Assembly (NCBI GenBank): GCA_022821445.1
Contig: JAJEDQ010000130.1
Coordinates: 1 to 62,613 of the forward strand
DNA length: 62,613 nt
Reading direction: 5' to 3'
Origin: Acidimicrobiia bacterium
GTDB lineage: Bacteria > Actinomycetota > Acidimicrobiia > Acidimicrobiales > Bin134
The notes beneath the pieces were generated by a model that had not been told where the DNA came from, made no database searches, and worked only from the letters and a program-made list of their open reading frames with translations. Made by a program: the position numbers and the translations under genes. Shown piece after piece: positions 41,555 through 48,135 of the stretch. Positions within the stretch are counted from its first letter, which is position 1. Every line of letters starts with the position of its first letter.

Positions 41555-42420
41555 GCGCCCGCATCGCTGCGGCCTTGTTCATGTCGCATGTCCCCGCCAT
41601 TGGTGTCGCTTCTGACTTGGGCAAGACCGAGGAGCCCTATTGGAAGCCACTATTCGACGGCATGCAGCCGGCGCGCGACTGGATAGCGGCCAATCCGCCC
41701 GACGTTGTGATCCTGGTGTACAACGACCATGGCAATGCGTTTTCCCTCCAGATGATCCCGACGTTCGCGCTCGGCATGGCCCCGTTCTACGAACCCGCCG
41801 ACGAGGGCTGGGGGCCACGGCCGGTACCCACAGTCGAAGGGCACCCGGCGTTGTCGGCACATATCGCCCAAAGTGTTATCCCAGCCGGTTTTGACCTCAC
41901 CCTCGTCAATGAGATGACCGTTGACCACGGTCTCACCGTTCCGCTCACCATGATGTTTGACAAGCCCGATGCGTGGCCGTGCAAGGTGGTGCCGCTTGCG
42001 GTCAACGTGGTACAGCATCCGACACCCTCTGGGCGACGATGCCTCGAGCTCGGCAAGGCTTTGCGAACCGCCGTCGAGACCTTCGATGACGACATCATCG
42101 TCCAGATCTGGGGGACCGGCGGTATGAGTCACCAACTTCAGGGTGCCCGGGCCGGATTGATCAACGCGGAGTTCGACAATCGATTCATGGACGACATGAT
42201 CAACGACCCCGAAGTCCTCGCCGAAGTGCCGCCGGTCGAGTACTTGCGTGAAGCAGGCAGTGAGGGGATCGAGCTGGTTATGTGGCTGATCGCCCGTGGC
42301 TCCATGTCCGACTTGGCCGGCGGAGGTAGTCCAGGGGAGGTGCATCGCCTGTATCACGTGCCCGCGAGCAACACCGCGGTCGGACAGCTGGTTCTTGAGA
42401 ACGGCACGGTTACTGCGTGA
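41551..42420 (+). CDS. ligB: Protocatechuate 4,5-dioxygenase beta subunit
   Basis: The 289-residue type II extradiol dioxygenase has the iron-binding SHVPAIG (His near residue 13) and VYNDHGNAFSL (His near residue 59), then PALSAHIAQSV, MTVDHGLTVPL and the end GTGGMSHQLQG with the catalytic His. It opens the ring of protocatechuate between C4 and C5 with Fe(II) and oxygen. The GTG at 41551 overlaps the ligA stop. Gallate dioxygenase is related, but the separate ligA subunit argues for LigAB. Confidence 0.94.
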   Translation: MSARIAAALFMSHVPAIGVASDLGKTEEPYWKPLFDGMQPARDWIAANPPDVVILVYNDHGNAFSLQMIPTFALGMAPFYEPADEGWGPRPVPTVEGHPALSAHIAQSVIPAGFDLTLVNEMTVDHGLTVPLTMMFDKPDAWPCKVVPLAVNVVQHPTPSGRRCLELGKALRTAVETFDDDIIVQIWGTGGMSHQLQGARAGLINAEFDNRFMDDMINDPEVLAEVPPVEYLREAGSEGIELVMWLIARGSMSDLAGGGSPGEVHRLYHVPASNTAVGQLVLENGTVTA

Positions 42421-43601
42421 GGAGGCAAGTGGTCATTGTTGGCGGGGGACCGGCCGGATCGCTGCTGCTGCACATCCTTCACAACGCTGGAATCGACGCG
42501 ATCGTCCTAGAACGACAAACCCGCGACTACGTTTTGGGCCGCATCCGCGCTGGTGTGCTCGAGTGGGGCACTGTCGAAGTTCTGCGGGCCAACGGACTTG
42601 GGCGCAACATGGATGCCGAGGGACATGTCCACGACACGATCAACATCGCATGGCGCGGATCCGAACTGCTAACCGTCGACACCAACCTCCAAATGGGCCG
42701 TCAAATGATGGGTTATGGCCAAACCCGCATCCAAAAGGACCTCTACGATGCGAGTGACGCGGTCGGAAGCGAGATCGTCTTTGAAGCGGATGACGTAGCC
42801 ATACACGACATTGAGACAGAAGCGCCATGGGTTACCTACTGCCACAACGGGGTCAACGAACGCATTGACTGCGACTACGTGGTTGGCTGCGACGGTTTCC
42901 ACGGCATCAGCCGCCAAACCATACCGAAGTCGATCCGCACCGAGTACCTCAAGGAATACCCATTCGGCTGGCTGGGCATCCTCGCCGAGACCCCTCCAGT
43001 CCCGTACCTCCTGTACGCCAACCATCATCGCGGCTTCGCCCTTTGCTCCAGCCGCAATCCGATGCTGGCACGCTTCTACGTGCAGTGTGAGCTGACCGAT
43101 TCCGTCGATGACTGGTCAGATGACCGCTTCTACGAGGAGTTAACGGCCCGCCTCCCTGCTGATCAGGTCGCGCTCATCTCGCCAGCTCCATCGATTGAGA
43201 AGTCAATAGCGCCGCTTCGCAGCTATGTAGCGGAGCCGCTACGCCACGGGCGCCTGTTTCTCGCCGGCGACGCCGCCCACATCGTGCCGCCTACTGGGGC
43301 CAAGGGCCTCAATCTGGCGGTGGCCGACGTTCACTATCTGTCGCAAGCGCTGATGGCCGTCTATGCCGGGAACACGTCCGGCATCAACCGCTATTCCGAC
43401 GTGGCATTGCGCCGTGTATGGAGCGCGGTCCGGTTTAGCTTCTGGATGACGAACCTGCTCCATCGGTTCCCCGGCCAAACGGCTTTCGAGCAGCGCACTC
43501 AGGAACAGGAGCTGCGCTACATCTCCAGCTCCCCGGCAGCTCAGCAGTCGCTAGCAGAGCAATACACCGGTCTTCCGTTCGAGACCCTTGGCGCCGACTA
43601 A
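42417..43601 (+). CDS. pobA: 4-hydroxybenzoate 3-monooxygenase
   Basis: The 394-residue FAD monooxygenase equals the usual PobA length. It has VVIVGGGPAGSLLLHILHNAG, the PobA segment VLGRIRAGVLEWGTVEVLRA, YGQTRIQKDLYDA, GCDGFHGISR and GRLFLAGDAAHIVPPTGAKG. It hydroxylates 4-hydroxybenzoate to protocatechuate with NAD(P)H. The GTG at 42417 overlaps the ligB stop; a second GTG at 42429 is possible. Being in one unit with ligAB it provides their substrate. Confidence 0.94.
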   Translation: MRRQVVIVGGGPAGSLLLHILHNAGIDAIVLERQTRDYVLGRIRAGVLEWGTVEVLRANGLGRNMDAEGHVHDTINIAWRGSELLTVDTNLQMGRQMMGYGQTRIQKDLYDASDAVGSEIVFEADDVAIHDIETEAPWVTYCHNGVNERIDCDYVVGCDGFHGISRQTIPKSIRTEYLKEYPFGWLGILAETPPVPYLLYANHHRGFALCSSRNPMLARFYVQCELTDSVDDWSDDRFYEELTARLPADQVALISPAPSIEKSIAPLRSYVAEPLRHGRLFLAGDAAHIVPPTGAKGLNLAVADVHYLSQALMAVYAGNTSGINRYSDVALRRVWSAVRFSFWMTNLLHRFPGQTAFEQRTQEQELRYISSSPAAQQSLAEQYTGLPFETLGAD

Positions 43602-43680
43602 AGCACCGAGACAAGGCAGGCAACTCGGGGCGGTCAGCGGGAAACGAATGCATCCAACCAATGAAGTACTTTCGAGGACC

Positions 43681-44664
43681 ATGGCGAGCATGATCCGGCG
43701 GTTTTACATCCTTCCTGTGAATCCCGGGGTTCCCGACGCGACGGTGCAGGAGATGATCGGCGTGCTGGGCGCTGCTGATCGGTTCATTCCGGGTTTGTTG
43801 GACTCCTCGGCCGGCGTTGATTTCGACTCGCGCACGGTGCTGTGGGAGAACACTTTTGTCGACGAGGCGAGCTACTCCGGGCCCTACATGGTGCACCCGT
43901 ACCACATCGGGGCCATCGACAACTACGTCATGCCCGACAGCCCCGAGTGCATCACTGACAACACCTACGCCACGCGCTACACGACGCCCGACGCCACCCA
44001 GAAGGTACGAGGCGGGATCCGCCGGGTGCTGCTGTTGAACGCGAGCACTGAGTCCGACGCGTCGGCGATCGAGGCCCTCGCCGCGCAGCCCCCGGAAATG
44101 GCGGCCTCGGTGTTCGGCGCCGACGACGTGGGGTGGGTGTCGGCCAAGGGTCGGGCTTGGACCCATGTCTGGGAGCAGGCCTTCACCGACATGGCCCAGC
44201 TCAAGCGCCACCTCGCCACGGACGAGGGCATGGCCTGTTCCAGTGTCGAGGGTTTCGCCAGCCTCGGCATCGGCCTGGGTTCGCTGAAGATCTTCACCTG
44301 CCCGTTCGAGCTCTCACCCGCTGAGCACCAGTCGCCGCCCGAGACGCCGCCGGACACCGCTCCCGTGCTGTACACCATCACCGCTCGCACTGCCGCGGCC
44401 GACGCAGACGCCTACGTGGAGCTGCTCGAACGCTGCTATGACCCGTTCATGGCCGAGAACGGCACCACCCTTCTAGAGCGCTGGCGCACCGTCGATCAGG
44501 GCTACCTAGAGGCCGAGGTCCACTCCACCTGGCAGATCGACTCCCTTGCCGCCTACTGCGACCTCCGGGCCAAAACCATTTCCGACCCGCAATGGACCGC
44601 CTACGCCAAAGACGCCATGCCCCTAGTGCAAGGCGGATCACGACGCTTCCACCGAGCGGTTTGA
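43681..44664 (+). CDS. Dabb/ferredoxin-like alpha-beta barrel domain protein
   Basis: The product is 327 residues long from ATG 43681, where CGAGGACC precedes. The parts MIRRFYILPVNPGVPDATVQ, AADRFIPGLLDSSAGVDF and WENTFVDEASYSGPYMVHPYH recall stress-responsive Dabb or EthD-like dimeric alpha-beta barrels, with a second similar half after YTITARTAAADADAYVELLE. Such proteins bind or cyclise aromatic/polyketide compounds or act as oxygenases without cofactor. It follows pobA by 79 bases, so it may extend the operon. A fragment of its 5' end recurs at 45370. Function unknown. Confidence 0.72.
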   Translation: MASMIRRFYILPVNPGVPDATVQEMIGVLGAADRFIPGLLDSSAGVDFDSRTVLWENTFVDEASYSGPYMVHPYHIGAIDNYVMPDSPECITDNTYATRYTTPDATQKVRGGIRRVLLLNASTESDASAIEALAAQPPEMAASVFGADDVGWVSAKGRAWTHVWEQAFTDMAQLKRHLATDEGMACSSVEGFASLGIGLGSLKIFTCPFELSPAEHQSPPETPPDTAPVLYTITARTAAADADAYVELLERCYDPFMAENGTTLLERWRTVDQGYLEAEVHSTWQIDSLAAYCDLRAKTISDPQWTAYAKDAMPLVQGGSRRFHRAV

Positions 44665-44698
44665 ACGCCATTTTCCACGGCGGACAGTTCTTGGGGGT

Positions 44699-45100
44699 TC
44701 AGTTCATTTGAATGTGGTGGACGGTGATGTCGAGGCCGGTTGACCTGGCCAGTCGACCGTCGGCGGTCAACAGTGGGACCCCAGTGGCGCGGGCGGCGGC
44801 GATGTAGAAGGCGTCATAGGCGCTGACGTTGCTGTAGTACTCCCAGGCCGACAAGGCGAGCGTTCGATGCGAGATGCGGTCGATTGGCCAGATGGCGAGA
44901 TCGCCCAGGGCCATCACGGCCCTGTCTTCATCTAGGCGTCCGGTAAGCACGGCGCGGCGCAGTACCGACATCACTTCTGGGTCGAGCAGCTCAGGGGCGG
45001 CCAGTGATGCGTTTTCGACCGTGTCGGCAAGCGTGATCCCTAACGGGGTTCGCAATAGGTACTCGACTGCCACTGAGGCGTCGATCACATAGCCGGTCAT
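44699..45100 (-). CDS. vapC: PIN-domain toxin (VapC family)
   Basis: This 133-residue PIN protein has the four acidic site residues: YVIDASVAVEYLL (Asp 6), APELLDPEV (Glu), SAYDAFYIAAA (Asp) and LLTADGRLA (Asp). It is a probable RNase that targets tRNA or rRNA and is held inactive by the antitoxin encoded just upstream; the two overlap by four bases (45097-45100). Confidence 0.92.
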   Translation of the reverse strand: MTGYVIDASVAVEYLLRTPLGITLADTVENASLAAPELLDPEVMSVLRRAVLTGRLDEDRAVMALGDLAIWPIDRISHRTLALSAWEYYSNVSAYDAFYIAAARATGVPLLTADGRLARSTGLDITVHHIQMN

Positions 45101-45330
45101 TCAAGCTCTGCGTCGCGAGATGCCCGCACCTCGGCGATCAGGGAGGCAACTTCAATCCCGAGGTCTGTGGTCGGGCGAGTGTCAAGGTGCTTGCTCCACT
45201 CCCACCGGGCAAGCTCCCTCTCGATCGCATCCAGCACCGCCGCGCTCATGGTGCAATTCCGCTCCAGGGCATGCTGGCGCAGCCGCTCGTGAAGAACATC
45301 AGGCATGTTCCGAACCTGAAGATTGGCCAT
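45097..45330 (-). CDS. vapB: Ribbon-helix-helix antitoxin (FitA/VapB-like)
   Basis: The 77-residue protein starts MANLQVRNMPDVLHERLRQH and has an RHH fold with NCTMSAAVLDAIERELAR, the FitA/VapB pattern, and an acidic C-terminal toxin-binding tail. It should bind both VapC and its own promoter. A truncated copy of the first 35 codons, with its promoter, lies at 46808-46927. Confidence 0.92.
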   Translation of the reverse strand: MANLQVRNMPDVLHERLRQHALERNCTMSAAVLDAIERELARWEWSKHLDTRPTTDLGIEVASLIAEVRASRDAELE

Positions 45331-45343
45331 AGCATGACACTAG

Positions 45344-45358
45344 CATGAAAAATTCATG
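45344..45358. promoter_or_regulatory. Antitoxin operator palindrome
   Basis: CATGAAAAATTCATG, arms CATGAA/TTCATG around AAA, lies 13 bases before the vapB start, with two further AGCATG half-sites between. The truncated copy keeps a similar CATGAGATATTCATG, which supports selective function in TA autoregulation. Confidence 0.6.
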
Positions 45359-45369
45359 TAACTTACCTT

Positions 45370-45416
45370 CAACCAATGCCTTATGTTTGAGGACCATGGC
45401 GAACATGATCCGACGG
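45370..45416 (+). pseudogene. Remnant of the 5' end of the Dabb-domain gene
   Basis: These 47 bases match 43655-43701 at 39 positions, including GAGGACCATGGCGAACATGA where the start codon and ribosome-binding site lie. The residual frame reads MANMIRRTPAG-stop. It appears that a second copy once stood here and was deleted or replaced by the next gene at 45483. Confidence 0.65.
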
Positions 45417-45482
45417 ACGCCGGCCGGCTGATGTTCACCACACCTTCCGCCAAGATCTGGCTTGTCATTGTGAGGAGACAAA

Positions 45483-46586
45483 ATGGCTGAGCAAGACCCT
45501 TCAGTTGCGGCTTGGCGGGCGTATTGCCAGTCGATTGCCGACGCCGGGGAGATGGTGTTCGCGCCCGGGGCGCCCGATGATCCCGATGTGCGGGCGGAGG
45601 GAATCCGGGCGCTGAGCCGGTACATGGCCTTCGGACTGGAGCAGTGCCTGGAGCGGGCCGACCCGGCTCGCCCTGAGTTCGTGGATGTGCAGACCACCAT
45701 CCGCAAGTTCATGGGCGACAACCCCGACCAGACCTACTTCTCGGCTGCCGTGAGAGGCGACCGGTCGTATCGGATCAACGCCACCATGGCCGGCGCAGTG
45801 GCGGTGGAGATCGGGGTGTACGCCGGCAATTTCGGCAGTGACGGCGGTCGCCGGCTGGTGGACGCGGTGGAGGACACCACGCTGCGGGTGGATGCCGACG
45901 GCAGCTACGAGCTGCTGCTCACCCCCGATCCCGAGCCCGACAACCCCAACCAGCTCCGCCTCGATCCCGACTCCAGTTCGGTGCTCATCCGCACCTACTT
46001 CACCGACCTGGCGGTGCGGCTGGCCCATCCCCGCCCCACCATCGAGGCCATCCCACCGGCCGGAGGAGCCCCCATGCTCACCCCCGATCAGCTCAAGCGG
46101 GGGTTGGAGCTGGCCGCCCTGCACACCGCCGGATCATTCGGCTGGTGGGTCAATCACAAGCTGGAGAAGCTGAGCGGTACGCCCATCAACACTTTCCCGC
46201 CCCTGGTGGATGAGGGCGACATGCACACCCCGCAGAATGTGCGCTACCTATCCGGCGAATGGCGCCTGGCGCCCGACGAAGCGCTGCTGGTGGACTTCGA
46301 CCCGTCGGGCGGGGCCGACTACTGGGCGTGGGTGCTGTTGAACCACTGGGGCGAGACGGTGGACTGGCGTACCCGCACCACGGTCATCAACGGCGACCGT
46401 GCCGTGCGCCGCGACGACGGCTCCGTGCGGCTGGTGGTGGCCCACCAAGACCCCGGCCTGCCCAACTGGATGGACACCGCCGGCCACCCCGCCGGATCGC
46501 TAAGCCTCCGCTGGTTCCGCTCCTCCGCCCCGCTTCCCACCGCGGAAACCCAAGTAGTCCCCTTCACCCAACTCCCGAATTCCTGA
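45483..46586 (+). CDS. DUF1214-like protein
   Basis: The 367-residue protein is not assigned a reaction. The C-terminal half (WRLAPDEALLVDFDPSGGAD, WAWVLLNHWGETVDW, RDDGSVRLVVAHQDPG, PAGSLSLRWF) resembles DUF1214 domains. The N-terminal half contains PDQTYFSAAVRGDRSYRI, also seen in such proteins of actinobacteria. It has no signal peptide or membrane span. The ATG has GTGAGGAGACAAA upstream. It stands within a run of toxin-antitoxin genes and its 3' end overlaps the convergent RHH gene by 23 bases. Confidence 0.75.
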   Translation: MAEQDPSVAAWRAYCQSIADAGEMVFAPGAPDDPDVRAEGIRALSRYMAFGLEQCLERADPARPEFVDVQTTIRKFMGDNPDQTYFSAAVRGDRSYRINATMAGAVAVEIGVYAGNFGSDGGRRLVDAVEDTTLRVDADGSYELLLTPDPEPDNPNQLRLDPDSSSVLIRTYFTDLAVRLAHPRPTIEAIPPAGGAPMLTPDQLKRGLELAALHTAGSFGWWVNHKLEKLSGTPINTFPPLVDEGDMHTPQNVRYLSGEWRLAPDEALLVDFDPSGGADYWAWVLLNHWGETVDWRTRTTVINGDRAVRRDDGSVRLVVAHQDPGLPNWMDTAGHPAGSLSLRWFRSSAPLPTAETQVVPFTQLPNS

Positions 46587-46773
46587 CCCTGCCTTCGAGC
46601 CAACCCATCTCGTCTTCAGTGAGTCGACCCCTCAGTTCAGCTCCGATCTCGTCTTGCCGTAGTCGCCGAACCGCCAGCGCAATCGTGTCACCCACTGTTG
46701 TGCCGAGAGATGCCGCGAGCCTCTTCAATTCCTGATGAGTCGCCATATCGATATGCACAATGGCGCTTTGCAT
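46564..46773 (-). CDS. Orphan ribbon-helix-helix antitoxin-like protein
   Basis: The 69-residue protein from ATG 46773 has an RHH beta strand (SAIVHIDMATH), helices LKRLAASLGTTVGDTIALAV and an acidic tail (LTEDEMGWLEGRVR). This is the form of MazE/VapB-like antitoxins. No toxin gene follows: its 3' end overlaps the convergent DUF1214-like gene. It is either an orphan antitoxin or an isolated regulator. The upstream region has TGTATAC and repeated ATTCATG words that could be its operator. Confidence 0.7.
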   Translation of the reverse strand: MQSAIVHIDMATHQELKRLAASLGTTVGDTIALAVRRLRQDEIGAELRGRLTEDEMGWLEGRVRNSGVG

Positions 46774-46807
46774 GTATTCATGTTTCCAGATTTGTATACA
46801 TTCGCAA

Positions 46808-46927
46808 TCACTGCGTTGCCGCTGCATCCAGCACCGCCGCGCTCATGGTGCAATTCCGCTCAAGAGCGTGCTGGCGCAACCGCTCGTGAAGAACATCAGG
46901 CATGTTCCGAACCTGAAGATTGGCCAC
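46808..46927 (-). pseudogene. Truncated duplicate of the VapB/FitA antitoxin
   Basis: From GTG 46927 the frame reads ANLQVRNMPDVLHERLRQHA, then LERNCTMSAAVLDA as in the intact antitoxin at 45330, and stops after 39 residues with a different end (AATQ). The DNA-binding half is nearly complete; the toxin-binding tail and the toxin are missing. The start codon has changed from ATG to GTG. Confidence 0.85.
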
Positions 46928-46980
46928 AGCATGATTTTGGCATGAGATATTCATGCATCTTCGTAGCTGTTCGCTTATTG

Positions 46981-47003
46981 GACATAATGTCTACTTGGTA
47001 GAC
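46981..47003. promoter_or_regulatory. Two overlapping palindromes before a small two-gene unit
   Basis: GACATAATGTC (46981-46991) is a perfect 5+1+5 palindrome. GTCTACTTGGTAGAC (46989-47003) is a perfect 6+3+6 palindrome that shares GTC with it. They lie 8 bases before the GTG at 47011 and look like an autoregulatory operator. Confidence 0.6.
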
Positions 47004-47010
47004 TAATGGC

Positions 47011-47175
47011 GTGCAGATAACGCTGGAGCTCGACGAAGCAGAGCTTGCCCATACCCTGGAGGCGCTCGGTGGTGTTGTCGAGATCCTTGAACGCCGGAGC
47101 GATGAACTGGTTGCGGCCATCATCCTCCGCGACGTGACCGCCAAAATCTTGCGAGCAATTGAGGAGTCAAGATGA
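47011..47175 (+). CDS. Small hypothetical protein, 54 aa
   Basis: GTG 47011 opens a frame of 54 residues: QITLELDEAELAHTLEALGG, then a helical part VVEILERRSDELVAAIILRD and a short end. The beta-strand-like start followed by helices recalls small antitoxin-like or RHH proteins, but I do not recognise a family. The stop overlaps the next ATG (ATGA, 47172-47175), so the two are co-translated. Confidence 0.55.
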   Translation: MQITLELDEAELAHTLEALGGVVEILERRSDELVAAIILRDVTAKILRAIEESR

Positions 47176-47399
47176 GCACTGTGAAATCACGCTGGGACCT
47201 CTCCGAGGTAGAGGTTTCCAAGAGCGCTGAGGATGCGGCATTGAAAGTCGTCCAACGCCTGACCCGCCAAAAGGAAGACCTTGCGTTGCAGTGGGCCACT
47301 GCGATCCGCCTCGCCCAAGCGAACGGAGCGTCGCTGCGCGACATCGCTGCCGTTGCCGATGCCTCCCCTCAGACTATCGCCAAGATCTGCAAGGGATAA
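47172..47399 (+). CDS. Small helix-turn-helix protein, 75 aa
   Basis: The 75-residue protein has a long helix (SAEDAALKVVQRLTRQKEDL) and a C-terminal HTH-like stretch GASLRDIAAVADASPQTIAK. It probably binds the palindromes upstream of the pair. It may be the regulator of a two-component toxin-antitoxin-like unit; neither partner is identified as a toxin. Confidence 0.65.
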   Translation: MSTVKSRWDLSEVEVSKSAEDAALKVVQRLTRQKEDLALQWATAIRLAQANGASLRDIAAVADASPQTIAKICKG

Positions 47400-47470
47400 T
47401 GGAGCCGCGTCGCCCAAGCCTGTGAAGGCCCCGTCGAAGTCCGCCCCCTGCAAGGCGAGTAGTAGATGCC

Positions 47471-47848
47471 TTAGCCTTTGTCTCCGAGCGGAAGGTGCCT
47501 GACCCTTATGCGGTCGTCAGTTATCACCAAGATGGCACCTTGGTCTAGATCCTCGGTGACGTCTTCTAGGTGGCGCAAGATGACAGCGGCCTGCTGTTCA
47601 GCGCGGGGCATACTACGAGCTCGAAACAAGATTACTGACGGCAAAGTGGCTCTTAGAACGGCCAGCAGCGCCCCGAAGTCGGTGTCGCCCGAAACCACTA
47701 TGCGTCCTTCTTCGGCAGCCAGCAAGAGCAGTTCGCGATCCTCCGCACGCTCTAGCCCTAGTTCGGAAGTATGCACTGCATCGTGACCGGAGTCGCGGAG
47801 CAACTCCGCTAAGTGGGGTGATCGGTTGTGATCGATCAGGAACTTCAC
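47471..47848 (-). CDS. DUF5615 PIN-like protein (probable toxin)
   Basis: The 125-residue protein starts MKFLIDHNRSPHLAELLRDS and has SGHDAVHTSELGLERAEDRE and RIVVSGDTDFGALLAV, the DUF5615/Mut7-C-like PIN pattern with conserved Asp residues (IDHN, EDRE, DTDFG). It is a putative RNase toxin, paired with the DUF433 protein (four-base overlap 47845-47848). Confidence 0.88.
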   Translation of the reverse strand: MKFLIDHNRSPHLAELLRDSGHDAVHTSELGLERAEDRELLLLAAEEGRIVVSGDTDFGALLAVLRATLPSVILFRARSMPRAEQQAAVILRHLEDVTEDLDQGAILVITDDRIRVRHLPLGDKG

Positions 47849-48069
47849 GCCGTGGGTTGCAGCAGAATCTCACGATCAGAGACGGTGTCCGCAGCGAACC
47901 GAAGTGCCGCAGCCACGTCTTCGAGCTCGAGAGGGGGCAGTTCGGCAATGACCTCGTCGGGGGTCATTCCATTGGCGATCATGTTGACCACGGTCGCCAC
48001 CGGAATTCGCATGCCCCTTACACAAGGTACTCCCCCCATTTGATTGGGATTCACGGTAATCCGGTTCAC
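47845..48069 (-). CDS. DUF433 antitoxin-like protein
   Basis: The 74-residue protein reads ITVNPNQMGGVPCVRGMRIP and VATVVNMIANGMTPDEVIAE with the hallmark GxPCIRG-type motif of DUF433 and a winged-helix-like fold. DUF433-DUF5615 pairs are known toxin-antitoxin candidates. The start codon overlaps nothing upstream; a short gap separates it from the arylsulfatase stop. Confidence 0.9.
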   Translation of the reverse strand: MNRITVNPNQMGGVPCVRGMRIPVATVVNMIANGMTPDEVIAELPPLELEDVAAALRFAADTVSDREILLQPTA

Positions 48070-48135
48070 AGTTTCAGCGTACCCCTAAACCGAGTCGCCC
48101 CGGTTCTCAGTTTTGGAATCCACCGGCCCAGCTTG

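Noticed and set aside
43588..43680. Longer N-terminus for the Dabb-domain gene
   Set aside because: The extra residues are not domain-like, and the ribosome-binding site with ATG at 43681 is itself duplicated at 45370, supporting the later start.
47006..47020. ATG at 47006 as the start of the small two-gene unit
   Set aside because: That frame stops after four codons; the GTG at 47011 opens the 54-residue frame coupled to the next gene.
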